Both the position numbers and the translations under genes were made by a program. A DNA stretch of 64,000 nucleotides from Anaerolineae bacterium (GTDB lineage Bacteria; Chloroflexota; Anaerolineae; B4-G1; SLSP01), in NCBI GenBank assembly GCA_026645815.1, contig JAPKMR010000001.1:1-64000 (forward strand). Direction: 5' to 3'. How positions within the stretch are numbered: the stretch's first letter is position 1; every line of letters begins with the position of its first letter. The notes under the pieces are model-generated. The model saw only the letters and a list, made by a program, of their open reading frames with translations. It was not told the DNA's origin and did not search any database. Below are positions 25,291 to 33,458 of the stretch, piece after piece.

Positions 25291-25345
25291 CGAAGGAAAT
25301 GCATCTGCATGATAGTGGGAACACCAAACAGCCACAGAGTGAAAG

Positions 25346-26644
25346 TTAGAAGGCTGCATCGGCGGGCATGCCGGGTTTGAGTGCTCCGTCGGGATTCTCC
25401 AAACGAATCCGCACCGCATAGAAGGTATTGAGGCGCTCCTCAGCCGTCGCAACGTTGCGCGGCGTGAATTCTGGCTCATCGGCAATGCGCAGCACCTGCC
25501 CCGAAAAGTCACGCCCGGGATAAGCATCCACAGTCACCCGCACCGTCTGCCCAGGCTGTACCGCGCCAATACGGTTTTCCGGCACATAGACCTCCAGGAT
25601 GACATCACTGAGATCCGCGATGGTCAGAATGGTCGCTGCCGGGGCTGCAAGCTCTCCCACACGCGAAACCTTAGTGACCACCACACCATTGATGGGACTG
25701 ATGAGCGTGCATTTCGCTACCTTCACCCGTAGGACATTTGCCTCGGCCTCAGCTTGACGCACTTTGGCTTCAGCGACCGCCAGTTCTTCTGGCGTAGGCC
25801 CAGCGAGCAGGTCCTCCAGTTTCGCCTGCGCCACGAGGACGCCGGTCTCAGCCGCACGGAGTTTTCCTTGGGCAGCATTCGCCTGAACCTGATAGCCCAG
25901 CGGATTCTGTCGAATCGCCAGCAGCTGCGATAGGAGCGTCTTTGCAGTGCGCTCATCCGCCTGCGCAGCTGCCAGAGCTGCCTGCGCCGCGCGCAATTCC
26001 CAATCCGTGGCACGCTGCCGGTCATAGCGGTATTGCACGTTCCGTAAATCCGAGTCAGCCTTCGCCACACCCTGAGCAGCCAGCGCCACCTGCGTCCGCG
26101 CCGTAACAATCTGCGTTTCCAATTCCTGCGGATGCTCCACCTGCGCGAGCGCTTCTTCCAAAGCACGTTGCGCACCATCGCGTTCAGATTCAGCCAGCGC
26201 TACCGCTGCCCGGACAGCAGCAATCTCCGCCGGGTGTGCGCCCGCACGTAATGCCTCCAGATCCGCTTGTGCCACTGCCACCCCCGCTTCAGCAGGTCCA
26301 AGTTGCAACTCCCAAGGTGTGGCATCCAACTGCACCAGCACATCGCCCACCTGCACCGTCTGCCCGAGTTGCACAGGCATCCCCACCAAACGCCCGCCGA
26401 GTTCGGTAGCGATGCGCACCTCGGTCGCCCGAATCGTTCCCGAGGCTGTAAGCGCCTCATCAGAAACGCTCCCCAAGTTGCCCACACAACCGGTGAGCAA
26501 CAGCGCGGCAAGCACTACCAAAACAAGCGGCAACCCGAAGAACATAGAGCGTCGTCTGCTCGTCACAATTCGGGAGCGGATAATCATCAAGCAGTAGGAC
26601 GTGCTTGTGGCGCCAAAGGGTTTGTTGCGGTAGAATCGTTTCAT
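25346..26644 (-). CDS. membrane fusion protein of ABC efflux system (lipoprotein type)
   Basis: This HlyD-family adaptor (432 aa) has a long basic N terminus, a hydrophobic stretch with lipobox LLTGCVG, a split biotinyl-lipoyl domain (AATELGGRLVGMPVQLGQTV-like and SPINGVVVTKVSRVGELAAP), a long alanine-rich coiled coil between the halves, and a beta-barrel ending DGALKPGMPADAAF. It would link the ABC exporter to the cell exterior. The ATG at 26644 has GGAGGAA five bases upstream. It is last in the efflux operon and is a homologue of the gene before it. Confidence 0.85.
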   Translation of the reverse strand: MKRFYRNKPFGATSTSYCLMIIRSRIVTSRRRSMFFGLPLVLVVLAALLLTGCVGNLGSVSDEALTASGTIRATEVRIATELGGRLVGMPVQLGQTVQVGDVLVQLDATPWELQLGPAEAGVAVAQADLEALRAGAHPAEIAAVRAAVALAESERDGAQRALEEALAQVEHPQELETQIVTARTQVALAAQGVAKADSDLRNVQYRYDRQRATDWELRAAQAALAAAQADERTAKTLLSQLLAIRQNPLGYQVQANAAQGKLRAAETGVLVAQAKLEDLLAGPTPEELAVAEAKVRQAEAEANVLRVKVAKCTLISPINGVVVTKVSRVGELAAPAATILTIADLSDVILEVYVPENRIGAVQPGQTVRVTVDAYPGRDFSGQVLRIADEPEFTPRNVATAEERLNTFYAVRIRLENPDGALKPGMPADAAF

Positions 26645-26682
26645 CGAGTTCCTCCAGCTGGCAGCACTACCATCGCATCCCC

Positions 26683-28116
26683 TCATGGTAGCACCAAATC
26701 CGCAGGCATACCCGGTTTGAGCGCGCCATCGGGGTTAGGGACTTCCAGTGTGACTGCAAAGACGAGATTCACGCGCTCCTCCTTGGTCGCCACATTGCGC
26801 GGCGTGAACTCCGCCGTATCCGCAATATGGCTCACCGAACCAGCGAAGACGCGTCCGGGGAAACTATCCACCGTGATCGTGGCGGGTTGCCCCAGATAGA
26901 CCTGTCCCAGCTGTGTCTGCGGCACATAAACCGTGAGCGTCAAATGGCTCAAATCGGCGAGCATCATCAAAGTGGCACCTGCAGCAGCAACCTCGCCCGG
27001 ATGCACGGCAAGGCTGACCATCGTACCCGAAACCGGCGCGTGAAGCGTCAGCATCTCCCGCTTCTCCTGCAGCGCGACCAGCCCAGCCTGCGCCTGCGCT
27101 AATCGGGCTTCCAGTGCTGCAAGGTCAGCGGGCTGAAGCCCGGTTTCCATCCCCATGACCTGGGCTTGCGCCATGGCAACCTGCGCTTCCAGCTGCTCCT
27201 GTGCGGTCAGGGCCGTATTTGCCGCGGAGATCAAAGTTTGTGGATTAGCACGCTGCGCATAGAGGTTTGCGAGTTGCGCCTCCAAGCCCTCGCGGGTGAT
27301 GTTGGCGGCAGTCACACCGATCCATGCCTGCCAGGCATAATGTGGCGCAAGGTGCGCCATCTCCGGCACGGTGACGTTGACCCATTTGTATAGCTGCGGC
27401 TCCCCACCCTCAACAATCAGTTCCCAATCCCCCAAGGTATAGTCGCCATCGGGAATGCTTCCGGGTGGAATCGAAGGGTCCCCCGGCAACAGCGCCACCA
27501 GCTCTGGGGGCAGCTGGTCGAGCACATCTTGCCAACTCACAGGGAAACGATAACGCCCGCCTTCACCATACTCCGCTACGGCTGCCGCAGCCTGGGGTAG
27601 AGCACTCTCAGCATAATCCTTGAGCGCCGCCGACTGCTCCTCACGGTGGCGCGCCGCCGCAATTTGTGCACGGGTGACGGCAATCTGTAAGTCCAGATCC
27701 TGCGGTGACGAAATCAGGGTCTCTGTATCACTCACCGCCTGTCGCGCGGCAAGCAGACCGTTTTCAGCCTGCGCCAGCTGCGCCTCAGCCACAGCGAGCT
27801 GCGTGGGGCGCGCGCCAGCATAAGCCTGTGCGACGCCTGCCTGCGCAACGGCAACCAAAGCCGCCATGGACTCAATTTCAGCATCCACCACAGCAGTATC
27901 GAAGTTTAACAGCACATCCCCTTGCTGAACGGCGTCTGTCTCCGCCACAGCGAGCTCGGCAACCAAACCTCCAAATTCACTGGCGATCAAGACCTGTTCT
28001 GCCTGAATGATGCCCGACGCTTCCAGAACTGCACCCTCAGAAGAGGGAATCAGAGCCCCCTGACACCCGCTCAACAACAACATGGAACACCATAGAACAA
28101 CGATAAACCTTCGCAT
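26683..28116 (-). CDS. second membrane fusion protein of the efflux operon
   Basis: A 477-residue HlyD-family lipoprotein (lipobox LLSGCQG). Its lipoyl halves are SEFGGLVAELAVAETDAVQQ and HAPVSGTMVSLAVHPGEVAA, and its C terminus DGALKPGMPADLVLP is nearly that of the next gene. An unusual insert of about 90 residues rich in Pro, Gly and Trp (around residues 185-275) interrupts the coiled coil and is absent from the sister protein. GAGGTGG precedes the ATG. Having two different adaptors suggests a hetero-oligomer or two variants for two permease pairs. Confidence 0.85.
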   Translation of the reverse strand: MRRFIVVLWCSMLLLSGCQGALIPSSEGAVLEASGIIQAEQVLIASEFGGLVAELAVAETDAVQQGDVLLNFDTAVVDAEIESMAALVAVAQAGVAQAYAGARPTQLAVAEAQLAQAENGLLAARQAVSDTETLISSPQDLDLQIAVTRAQIAAARHREEQSAALKDYAESALPQAAAAVAEYGEGGRYRFPVSWQDVLDQLPPELVALLPGDPSIPPGSIPDGDYTLGDWELIVEGGEPQLYKWVNVTVPEMAHLAPHYAWQAWIGVTAANITREGLEAQLANLYAQRANPQTLISAANTALTAQEQLEAQVAMAQAQVMGMETGLQPADLAALEARLAQAQAGLVALQEKREMLTLHAPVSGTMVSLAVHPGEVAAAGATLMMLADLSHLTLTVYVPQTQLGQVYLGQPATITVDSFPGRVFAGSVSHIADTAEFTPRNVATKEERVNLVFAVTLEVPNPDGALKPGMPADLVLP

Positions 28117-28157
28117 ATACCACCTCAAACAACGAGCTCTGCAACCAGACCTCACGC

Positions 28158-29138
28158 TTATTCCTCGCGCGGTTTCACAGAAGAGATAAAAACATCCTCC
28201 AACGTCGGCGCGATCCATTCAATCGCGGTGACCGGAGCACCCTGACGATCCAGATAATCCTGCAGCTGCGATTTTCCGGCGAGCGCATCTGCGACCACAA
28301 CGTGCAGCTGTGCACCATAGAGCGCCACGTCTATCAGCGCTAATTCGCCTCGTGCTGCCAGCAACGCCTGCATCACGCGATCTGGGGCAGGCGTGTTCAC
28401 CTCCAAAATCTGCCCGTGCATCGCGGTAGATTTGAGTCGCTCCGGAGAATCCAAAGCGATAAGCCGCCCTTCGCTGATGAAAGCCACACGCTGACAGAGC
28501 TCGGCTTCATCCATGTAATGCGTTGTGACCAAAATAGTGACCCCCTTCTTCGCCATGGCGTAGATCAAACCCCAAAACTCGCGGCGACTGATAGGGTCCA
28601 CGCCGGCTGTAGGTTCATCCAAAAAGACCACCCGGGGGTTATGGACAATAGCACAACCCAAAGCCAGACGCTGCTTCCAACCACCAGAGAGGTGCGCCGT
28701 GAGCTCGTTTTCACGCCCCTCCAAACCCGCCATAGCGATGATCTCCTGCTGACGCTGGCGCAACATCTCCCGCGATAAACCATAAGCCAGGCCGTAGAAG
28801 CGGATGTTCTCCGCCGCGGTCAAGTCTTCATAGAGCGTGAAGAGCTGGGACATGTAACCCACATGCTCCTGCATGGCTTTCGTCTGTGTCGTCGGGTCGT
28901 AACCCAGCACCCGCATCCTCCCGGATGTGGGCGCCATCAAGCCGAGCAACATGCGAATGGTCGTGGTCTTTCCCGCCCCATTAGGTCCCAACCAGCCATA
29001 GACCTCGCCCGCGTTGACGTGAAAGCTGACCTCATCCACCGCCAGGAAATTGCCGAAGCGCTTGGTGAGCTGCTCAACAACGATGGGGTGCTCAAGGGTT
29101 TCCGGTTCAACGCTACGACGCTGCCAGGGAAGTCTCAT
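28158..29138 (-). CDS. ABC transporter ATPase (multidrug type)
   Basis: A 326-residue ABC ATPase with Walker A GPNGAGKTTT, signature LSGGWKQR, Walker B RVVFLDEPTAGVD and a switch histidine in VTTHYMDEAE. The extended C-terminal domain after residue 240 is typical of the DrrA/YbhF exporter class. It begins at an ATG overlapping the stop of the preceding ATPase (ATGA). It forms the ATPase pair of the operon with that gene. Confidence 0.92.
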   Translation of the reverse strand: MRLPWQRRSVEPETLEHPIVVEQLTKRFGNFLAVDEVSFHVNAGEVYGWLGPNGAGKTTTIRMLLGLMAPTSGRMRVLGYDPTTQTKAMQEHVGYMSQLFTLYEDLTAAENIRFYGLAYGLSREMLRQRQQEIIAMAGLEGRENELTAHLSGGWKQRLALGCAIVHNPRVVFLDEPTAGVDPISRREFWGLIYAMAKKGVTILVTTHYMDEAELCQRVAFISEGRLIALDSPERLKSTAMHGQILEVNTPAPDRVMQALLAARGELALIDVALYGAQLHVVVADALAGKSQLQDYLDRQGAPVTAIEWIAPTLEDVFISSVKPREE

Positions 29139-30124
29139 CGCTCTACGCCCTCCTGCGCCAGGGTTGTCGCGGCGACGGCGTCGCGGCGACGGCGAATTAA
29201 AGAAATAAAGGCTTCCTCCATACGAGGTTCGATTTCACGGCAACCCTCGTAGTGAACGCCCGCTGCCTGCAGCGCGGTCTCGAGCTGCGGCAGGCGCAAT
29301 GCCACATCATCCACAAAAACGTGCAGTTGTGCACCGTAAGTTTGCACTTCCAACACACCCTCCATACCGGTGACAAGCCGTTGCGCCAGTGGAAAAGGTT
29401 GCGGCGCGAATTGCAGTAGCCGTCCGGGAACCATGCGCTTGATAGTCGCAGGCGTATTACGGGCGATGATTTGCCCTTCATAAAGCAGCCCCACCCAATC
29501 ACAGCGCTCGGCTTCATCCATATAAGGCGTGCAAACAAAGATGGTCAACCCCTGTTCAGCGCGCAGCCGGCCCAAGAGATTCCAGAACTCACGGCGACTC
29601 ACGGGATCCACACCGAGCGTCGGTTCATCGAGCATCACCACCTGCGGCTCGTGAACCAGGCTACACGCCAACGCCAATTTCTTCTTCATGCCGCCGGAAA
29701 GCCTTCCCCCCAAGCGTCCGGTAAAAGCGGTCAATCCGGCAAATTCCAACAACTCTGGGATGCGACGCTTCTGCTCGGCGAGGCTTACACCGTGAATATC
29801 AGCAAAGAAACGCATGCTCTCCAGCACGGTGAGATCGGCGGGCAGGGCGAATTTCTGCGCGATATAACCCACTCGTTCACGGATAGCGTAGGTATCGCGC
29901 ATAGAATCAAAGCCCAGAATCGCGCTTTCGCCAGATGTGCGGCGCAACAAGCCCAGGATCACGCGTGTGGTCGTCGTCTTGCCGGAGCCATCTGGTCCGA
30001 TGAGACCAAACGTCTCCCCGCGACGCACCTCCAGGGTCACGCCAGCAACGGCTTGCACTATCCCCCGTCGTGTGCGAAAGGTTTTAACCAGGTTTTGTGC
30101 GGTGATGGTAACATCGGATTGCAT
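29135..30124 (-). CDS. ABC transporter ATPase (multidrug type), paralogue
   Basis: A 329-residue ATPase with Walker A GPDGSGKTTT, signature LSGGMKKK and Walker B VVMLDEPTLGVD. The switch position is a proline: the sequence reads VCTPYMDEAE where the sister has VTTHYMDEAE, so the catalytic-switch histidine is missing. In heterodimeric ABC exporters this would make the site degenerate. The start is placed at the ATG 30124; a GTG five codons upstream is possible. In E. coli YbhF the two domains are fused; here they are separate genes. Confidence 0.9.
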   Translation of the reverse strand: MQSDVTITAQNLVKTFRTRRGIVQAVAGVTLEVRRGETFGLIGPDGSGKTTTTRVILGLLRRTSGESAILGFDSMRDTYAIRERVGYIAQKFALPADLTVLESMRFFADIHGVSLAEQKRRIPELLEFAGLTAFTGRLGGRLSGGMKKKLALACSLVHEPQVVMLDEPTLGVDPVSRREFWNLLGRLRAEQGLTIFVCTPYMDEAERCDWVGLLYEGQIIARNTPATIKRMVPGRLLQFAPQPFPLAQRLVTGMEGVLEVQTYGAQLHVFVDDVALRLPQLETALQAAGVHYEGCREIEPRMEEAFISLIRRRRDAVAATTLAQEGVER

Positions 30125-30180
30125 ACAAATAAACCCCACTCGAAACTCATCGGTCAGAGAGATGCGACCGGCTCATAGCT

Positions 30181-31317
30181 TCAATCCAGGCGCTTCTTGA
30201 AAGTACGGGCAGAGATGATAACCACCACAAGCGCATAGATGATGAGCACTACCACATCCCGCCACAGAAAAGACATTCCCACCCCTTTAGTGATGATCCC
30301 CCGAGCGATACGGATGAAATAAGTTGCCGGGATGAGGTCGCCCACACGCTGCACAATCTTGGGCATGGTAAGGCGCGTATAGACGACGCCGCTCAGAAGC
30401 ATGGTAATGAGCATCAATAAGGTCGAGAGTTGCTGTGCCTGCCGCTGGTTTTTAGCGATGGTGGACATCAGCAAGCCCAGGCCCAACCCCGAGATGATGA
30501 AAATTAGCGATAGCCAGATGAAGAGCCAGATTGACCCCTGAAAGGGCACCCGGAACCACAAGATACCAATGGCCAGGATCACCGCCATAATGGCCCCCGT
30601 GACCAATATACCGGGGACCATCTTGCCAATGATGATCTCCACAGGGCGCGCAGGCGTTGCCAGCAGCTGCTCCATTGTGCCCAGCTCGAGCTCGCGCACC
30701 ACCGTCATCGCCGCAGTGGTGATGGCCTGAATCTGCAACACCAGCGCCACGATGCCTGGTACCAGGAAAATCACAGTCGTCATATTCGGGTTGTAGAGGA
30801 TGCGCGTTGAAGTGGAAATAGGGAGCGTTCCCAGCCCTTCCATGCCCTGCCGCGCGGCGGTTTCCAACAGCAACGCCATGCCGTGGGTCTGGGCGATGGC
30901 ATTTGCAGCAGCATAGCCCGACTGCACCAGAAAGGGGTCATTGCCATCAATGATGATCAGCGCTTGCGCGTTCCCCCGTTCTACCTGCTCCGCAAAACGC
31001 GGTGGAATCACGATTCCAGCTTGCGCGACGCCATCATCAATGGCATGAATCACGTCGGTCTCACTACCTACATAAGCTTGCACATCAAAGAAACCCGAAA
31101 TCGTGAGTGCGGTGACGAAATCTCGGCTGCGTGTATCGCGACTCATATCCGCAACCACGGTGGGAATGTGCTCGACGGTCATATTGCCGATGTAAGCAAT
31201 GATAAAGAGCTCCAATATCGGCAGCATCAAGGTCAGAACCAGCGTCTGCCAGTCCCGGAACGTCTGGATCAATTCCTTGCGCATGATGGCGGCAATACGT
31301 TTTAGTGACATGGTCAT
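30181..31317 (-). CDS. ABC-2 type permease (YbhR/YbhS-like)
   Basis: A 378-residue permease with one N-terminal membrane helix (after FRDWQTLVLTLMLPILE), a large extracytoplasmic domain (about residues 45-180) and five C-terminal helices, the standard ABC-2 plan. The conserved cytoplasmic segment ELGTMEQLLATPARPVEIIIGK is present. The start is ATG 31317 or the ATG two codons later; neither has a strong ribosome-binding site. It is a paralogue of the next upstream gene, the likely heterodimer partner. Confidence 0.9.
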   Translation of the reverse strand: MTMSLKRIAAIMRKELIQTFRDWQTLVLTLMLPILELFIIAYIGNMTVEHIPTVVADMSRDTRSRDFVTALTISGFFDVQAYVGSETDVIHAIDDGVAQAGIVIPPRFAEQVERGNAQALIIIDGNDPFLVQSGYAAANAIAQTHGMALLLETAARQGMEGLGTLPISTSTRILYNPNMTTVIFLVPGIVALVLQIQAITTAAMTVVRELELGTMEQLLATPARPVEIIIGKMVPGILVTGAIMAVILAIGILWFRVPFQGSIWLFIWLSLIFIISGLGLGLLMSTIAKNQRQAQQLSTLLMLITMLLSGVVYTRLTMPKIVQRVGDLIPATYFIRIARGIITKGVGMSFLWRDVVVLIIYALVVVIISARTFKKRLD

Positions 31318-31357
31318 TCACAAAGAGGACTAGAATGGGCGGTTGCTGAGCGCCATA

Positions 31358-32482
31358 CTAAAGGCGCTGCCGGAAAAGCCGCGCTGCCAGGATCATCATT
31401 CCCAGGCTATACAATCCCAAAGCGATCACGTGACTCCACAAAGAATCCACCCCCACCCCTTTGGTCACAATACCCCGGGCAATGGGGATGAAGAACGTCA
31501 TCGGGAACAGATTCCCTGCCCATTGTAAAAGCTGCGGCATACTGTGTCGCGGAAACAAGAAGCCTCCTAATACCGTACCGATCATAATAATCATCGTGAT
31601 TAACTGCTGCGCCTGCTTCAAATTCTTGGAAATGGTGGAAATGAAAAGCCCCAACCATAGACCCGAAAACACATATAACAACGAGAGCATGAAGAAAAGC
31701 CAGAAACTTCCGCGGAATGGCACGCCAAAGATGGTTACACCCGCCGCAACGACGGTCAGCATATTGATCATGGCAATCACCAGATTGGGCGCCATCTTTC
31801 CAAGCATCAATTCCAGCGGGCGGATGGGTGTCACCAACAGCTGCTCCATCGTGCCCGCCTCACGCTCGCGAACCACGGCGAGCGCCGTCATCGCCACGCT
31901 TGCCGTCTGCAGCAGCATCGCCGTCATACTGGGAATCACGAGCCAAATCTGGATCTGATCGGGGTTATAGAGGATGCGCACACGGGTATCCAGGGGCAAC
32001 GCACCGGTGATAGGCAATCCAGAGCGCGCCACACGCTCCATCACCAACTCGGAAGCGTGCGTCTGAGCAATGACTGTGGCGACATTGAAAGCCGCCATCG
32101 TGGTAAAAAGGTCTGAGCCATCAATGAGCATCAGAGCCTGCGCCTCACCGCGCGCCACCAACGCCGCAAAGTCTGTGGGAATGATCAGAGCTACCTGCGC
32201 CTCACCCGCATCAATCACGCGGGTGGCTTCAGCCTCACTGTTGACTACCATCGTCACATCAAAGTAGCCCGAGTTTTGCATCGCCGCCACAAAAGCGTAA
32301 CTCGCTGAATCGAGGCTCTGATCGGCTACCGCCATCGGTATATGGCTGATATTGATATCAATGGCGAAGCCAAACAGAAAGAGCTGCAGCAAAGGTAGTG
32401 TGAGCAGCAGCCCCAATGTGCTTCGATCGCGCAGGGTATGGATGAATTCCTTTTGTGTGATCGCCCAGATGCGTTTCCACAT
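31358..32482 (-). CDS. ABC-2 type permease (YbhR/YbhS-like), paralogue
   Basis: A 374-residue ABC-2 permease with N-terminal RDRSTLGLLLTLPLLQLFLF, a large outer domain and the segment EAGTMEQLLVTPIRPLELML. It aligns with the permease at 30181 over its whole length. It follows tetR after 13 bases and precedes the second permease after 40 bases, so all are read from the tetR promoter. Confidence 0.9.
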   Translation of the reverse strand: MWKRIWAITQKEFIHTLRDRSTLGLLLTLPLLQLFLFGFAIDINISHIPMAVADQSLDSASYAFVAAMQNSGYFDVTMVVNSEAEATRVIDAGEAQVALIIPTDFAALVARGEAQALMLIDGSDLFTTMAAFNVATVIAQTHASELVMERVARSGLPITGALPLDTRVRILYNPDQIQIWLVIPSMTAMLLQTASVAMTALAVVREREAGTMEQLLVTPIRPLELMLGKMAPNLVIAMINMLTVVAAGVTIFGVPFRGSFWLFFMLSLLYVFSGLWLGLFISTISKNLKQAQQLITMIIMIGTVLGGFLFPRHSMPQLLQWAGNLFPMTFFIPIARGIVTKGVGVDSLWSHVIALGLYSLGMMILAARLFRQRL

Positions 32483-32495
32483 AGTTATTCAGGGA

Positions 32496-33134
32496 TCAAG
32501 AATCAGAGCGGACACGAATACCATCGAGAATGAGATCCACAAGTTCCTCTGCCAGAAGCTGACGTTCCTCGGCGGTCGGTGGTGATGCAATGCCGCGCAA
32601 CACAGGAATCACTGCCGCAGCGAACATTCCCATCAGCATTCGTGAAACCAACGCCGGCTCAACGGCACGATAGGCGCCTGCGGCAATCCGCTCGACGATA
32701 AAACTCTGAATCTGCTGGTCAAGTTGCCGCGTGCGTTCGATAACGAAATCCTGCAGGATCAGGTTATCAAGCCAGGCTTCAGTCAGCAGCGTGCGGACAA
32801 AGGCCAACCGCGAGACCACCAGATCAAAGAGCGTCGCCACCACTTCAACAATATCCGAACGTTGTTGAAGTGCGCCACTGCCGCTCAGCACCTTTTCGAT
32901 GGCAGATTGAGTCTCGCTGATCACTGCGAGCAGAATTTCGCGTTTGCCAGCAAAGTAGTTATAGAGCGTACCCTCTGCCACATCGGCAGCTTCGGCAATC
33001 TCTTTGGTGGTGGTGTTAATGTAACCCTTGACAGCAAAAAGATGCACCGCCGCCGCCATGATTTCCTGCCGGCGCCGTTCAATGCGTCGTTGCCGGCGCG
33101 CCCGCAATGTATGATCCCCAAGTTTTACACTCAT
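32496..33134 (-). CDS. TetR family repressor of the efflux operon
   Basis: A 212-residue TetR regulator. The N-terminal helix-turn-helix spans AVHLFAVKGYINTTTKEIAE and AADVAEGTLYNYFAGKREIL; the C-terminal ligand domain is less conserved. The ATG at 33134 follows AAGGGTGG. It is the first gene of a seven-gene minus-strand operon. The large palindrome at 33212-33247 lies in its own leader, so autorepression and drug-induced release are likely. Confidence 0.9.
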   Translation of the reverse strand: MSVKLGDHTLRARRQRRIERRRQEIMAAAVHLFAVKGYINTTTKEIAEAADVAEGTLYNYFAGKREILLAVISETQSAIEKVLSGSGALQQRSDIVEVVATLFDLVVSRLAFVRTLLTEAWLDNLILQDFVIERTRQLDQQIQSFIVERIAAGAYRAVEPALVSRMLMGMFAAAVIPVLRGIASPPTAEERQLLAEELVDLILDGIRVRSDS

Positions 33135-33211
33135 CAAGCCACCCTTTCGTAGCGCCAGATAGCACTGAGTAACACGCGCAGCTCCGCGGTGCACACATCT
33201 CTTTTAGAACA

Positions 33212-33247
33212 TGCTCATAAAATGAGCGAATACTCATTTTATGAGCA
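33212..33247. promoter_or_regulatory. operator palindrome for the TetR repressor
   Basis: TGCTCATAAAATGAG (33212-33226) and CTCATTTTATGAGCA (33233-33247) are exact inverted copies separated by six bases. Each arm is itself nearly symmetrical (CTCAT-AAA-ATGAG). It lies immediately downstream of the -10 of the operon promoter, across the expected start site. Confidence 0.82.
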
Positions 33248-33248
33248 G

Positions 33249-33277
33249 ATTATACATTAATCCGGGATGGTTGTCAA
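33249..33277 (-). promoter_or_regulatory. consensus promoter of the tetR-efflux operon
   Basis: On the minus strand the sequence is TTGACA (33277-33272), a 17-base spacer, then TATAAT (33254-33249): a perfect sigma-70 consensus. Such strength is consistent with the tight operator placed just after it. Confidence 0.9.
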
Positions 33278-33291
33278 TGACTCGGCGTCGC

Positions 33292-33333
33292 GGGCATTCG
33301 TGGCAGATGAAAGGGCATCTGCTACGAATGCCC
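33292..33333. repeat. type 3 hairpin between divergent promoters
   Basis: GGGCATTCGTGGCAGATG (33292-33309) pairs with 33316-33333 with one G-U pair. Its arm shares GGGCATTCGT(A/G)GCAG with the element at 15469. It lies between the efflux promoter and the carboxypeptidase promoter. Confidence 0.6.
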
Positions 33334-33346
33334 ATAAAGATTTCTT

Positions 33347-33374
33347 TTGACAGCTTCCCGGGCAGGTGTACACT
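33347..33374 (+). promoter_or_regulatory. promoter of the M14 carboxypeptidase
   Basis: A perfect TTGACA -35 (33347-33352) is followed after 16 bases by TACACT (33369-33374). Confidence 0.75.
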
Positions 33375-33458
33375 ACAGCAACGATGAGGATAATCTCCCC
33401 CAAAATCGTGTAGCTGTGCCCGGCGCCAGTTACAATCTCAGCGCAAAGGATTCCAGTC

